A stretch of DNA of 64,000 bases. Source: Polaribacter cellanae. GTDB lineage: Bacteria > Bacteroidota > Bacteroidia > Flavobacteriales > Flavobacteriaceae. The stretch covers positions 1,230,001 through 1,294,000 of the forward strand of contig NZ_CP071869.1 in assembly GCF_017569185.1 (NCBI RefSeq), given 5' to 3'. Positions within the stretch are counted from its first letter, which is position 1. Each line of letters opens with the position of its first letter. The notes beneath the pieces are model-generated. The model was not told the origin of the DNA. It did no database searches and saw nothing but the letters and a program-made list of their open reading frames with translations. Shown here piece after piece: positions 63,622-64,000 of this stretch. Made by a program: the position numbers and the translations under genes.

Positions 63622-64000
63622 ATGCAAAAATATATCATTCTTTTTTCTATATTTTTTATAATTTCTTGTAATTCACAAGGAAAAAGACCTATTCCTGGAG
63701 AAACTGAATATCAAAAAGAAGAAAATATTCGTTTTAAAGACGCTTCCATTTCACCTTTAAAAAAGAAAGATTTAAAGAAGTTTAAAGGCTTAGATTTTTT
63801 TCCTGTAGATACTACTTTTATTGTTACTGCGAAATTGACTCGTACAGAAAATGCTCCAATTTTTGAAATGGCAACAACCACAGATAGAAAACCTTTGTAC
63901 AAAGAATTTGGTAAACTAAATTTCACTTTAAAAGGTAAAAATTTGGAGTTAACGATTTACCAAAGTCAAGATGATACGCGTGACGAAAAATATAAAAATT
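63622..64000 (+). CDS. DUF1684 lipoprotein, 3' end beyond the window
   Basis: 126 codons are visible. Lipobox in ILFSIFFIISC (Cys 16). FRFKD-like and PLKKKDLKKFKGLDFFPVDT, TTFIVTAKLTRTENAPIFEM, and FTLKGKNLELTIYQSQDD match the first half of the DUF1684 domain. The C-terminal part (expected to include the FxDxTxGxxTYxxGRY motif) is outside the window. Start at ATG 63622 with no Shine-Dalgarno sequence. Confidence 0.82.
   Translation, partial: MQKYIILFSIFFIISCNSQGKRPIPGETEYQKEENIRFKDASISPLKKKDLKKFKGLDFFPVDTTFIVTAKLTRTENAPIFEMATTTDRKPLYKEFGKLNFTLKGKNLELTIYQSQDDTRDEKYKN

Overview
The window is AT-rich DNA from a marine-type member of the Flavobacteriaceae (Bacteroidota). The gene content resembles Polaribacter or Tenacibaculum, but I cannot fix the genus. 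Evidence: a Bacteroidota-type 16S 5' end on the minus strand; promoters of the TTG-N17-20-TAnnTTTG type in front of rRNA, tRNA and housekeeping genes; almost no Shine-Dalgarno sequences; a type IX secretion C-terminal domain, a PID-CTERM protein, FISUMP surface proteins, and many lineage-typical small proteins (DUF2007, DUF4197, DUF4136, DUF5522, DUF1684).

Layout. 1-1576: 5' end of a 16S gene with three tandem promoters, then intergenic repeats. 1577-5100: thrS-infC-rpmI-rplT; infC has no ATG/GTG/TTG start that keeps its N-domain and probably starts at ATA. 5135-15000: a membrane-anchored coiled-coil protein, then a storage-glucan cluster (GlgA/GlgM-type synthase, glgC, glgE, glgB) and a GH31 alpha-glucosidase. 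15300-19344: a small membrane protein, prfA, a lipoprotein, a PIN-toxin module broken by a stop codon, and purM. 19521-20916 and 47976-49371: two nearly identical 1396-bp IS110-family elements in direct orientation, each sitting in a short palindromic genomic repeat. 21064-24436: divergent type III and type II glutamine synthetases. 24514-33570: antiporter, small proteins, tRNA-Arg(ACG), clpS-prmA, tpiA, pyrF and lipoproteins. 34339-43984: a surface-protein island (two FISUMP paralogues flanking a decayed IS1595 transposase, a T9SS cargo protein, a thioredoxin-like protein, an orphan LytTR regulator). 44356-47871: fused acyl-CoA mutase icmF. 49477-51714: a Cys-rich metallothionein-like peptide, SigZ and a Cys-less LOV/PAS protein. 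52076-64000: YgiQ radical SAM protein, DJ-1-like lipoprotein, two CocE/S15 hydrolases, a frameshifted SRPBCC gene, VOC, DMP19, MFS, and a partial DUF1684 lipoprotein.

How genes work together. GlgC makes ADP-glucose, the GT4 synthase extends glucan or makes maltose-1-phosphate, GlgE polymerises maltose-1-phosphate, GlgB branches, and GH31 may trim. The two glutamine synthetases share a control region. 

The most striking observation is in the IS110 elements. Comparing the two copies defines both ends, the CT core and the palindromic target. The non-coding left end folds into two stem-loops whose arms match the target half-sites (first loop) and the element's own ends (second loop), in the order expected for a bridge RNA. 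Other notable signals are the 11-cysteine peptide beside SigZ, a roughly 51-bp upstream block shared by two surface-island genes, an in-frame palindromic insert in icmF, a MITE-like element that supplies a stop codon, and several dispersed intergenic repeat families.
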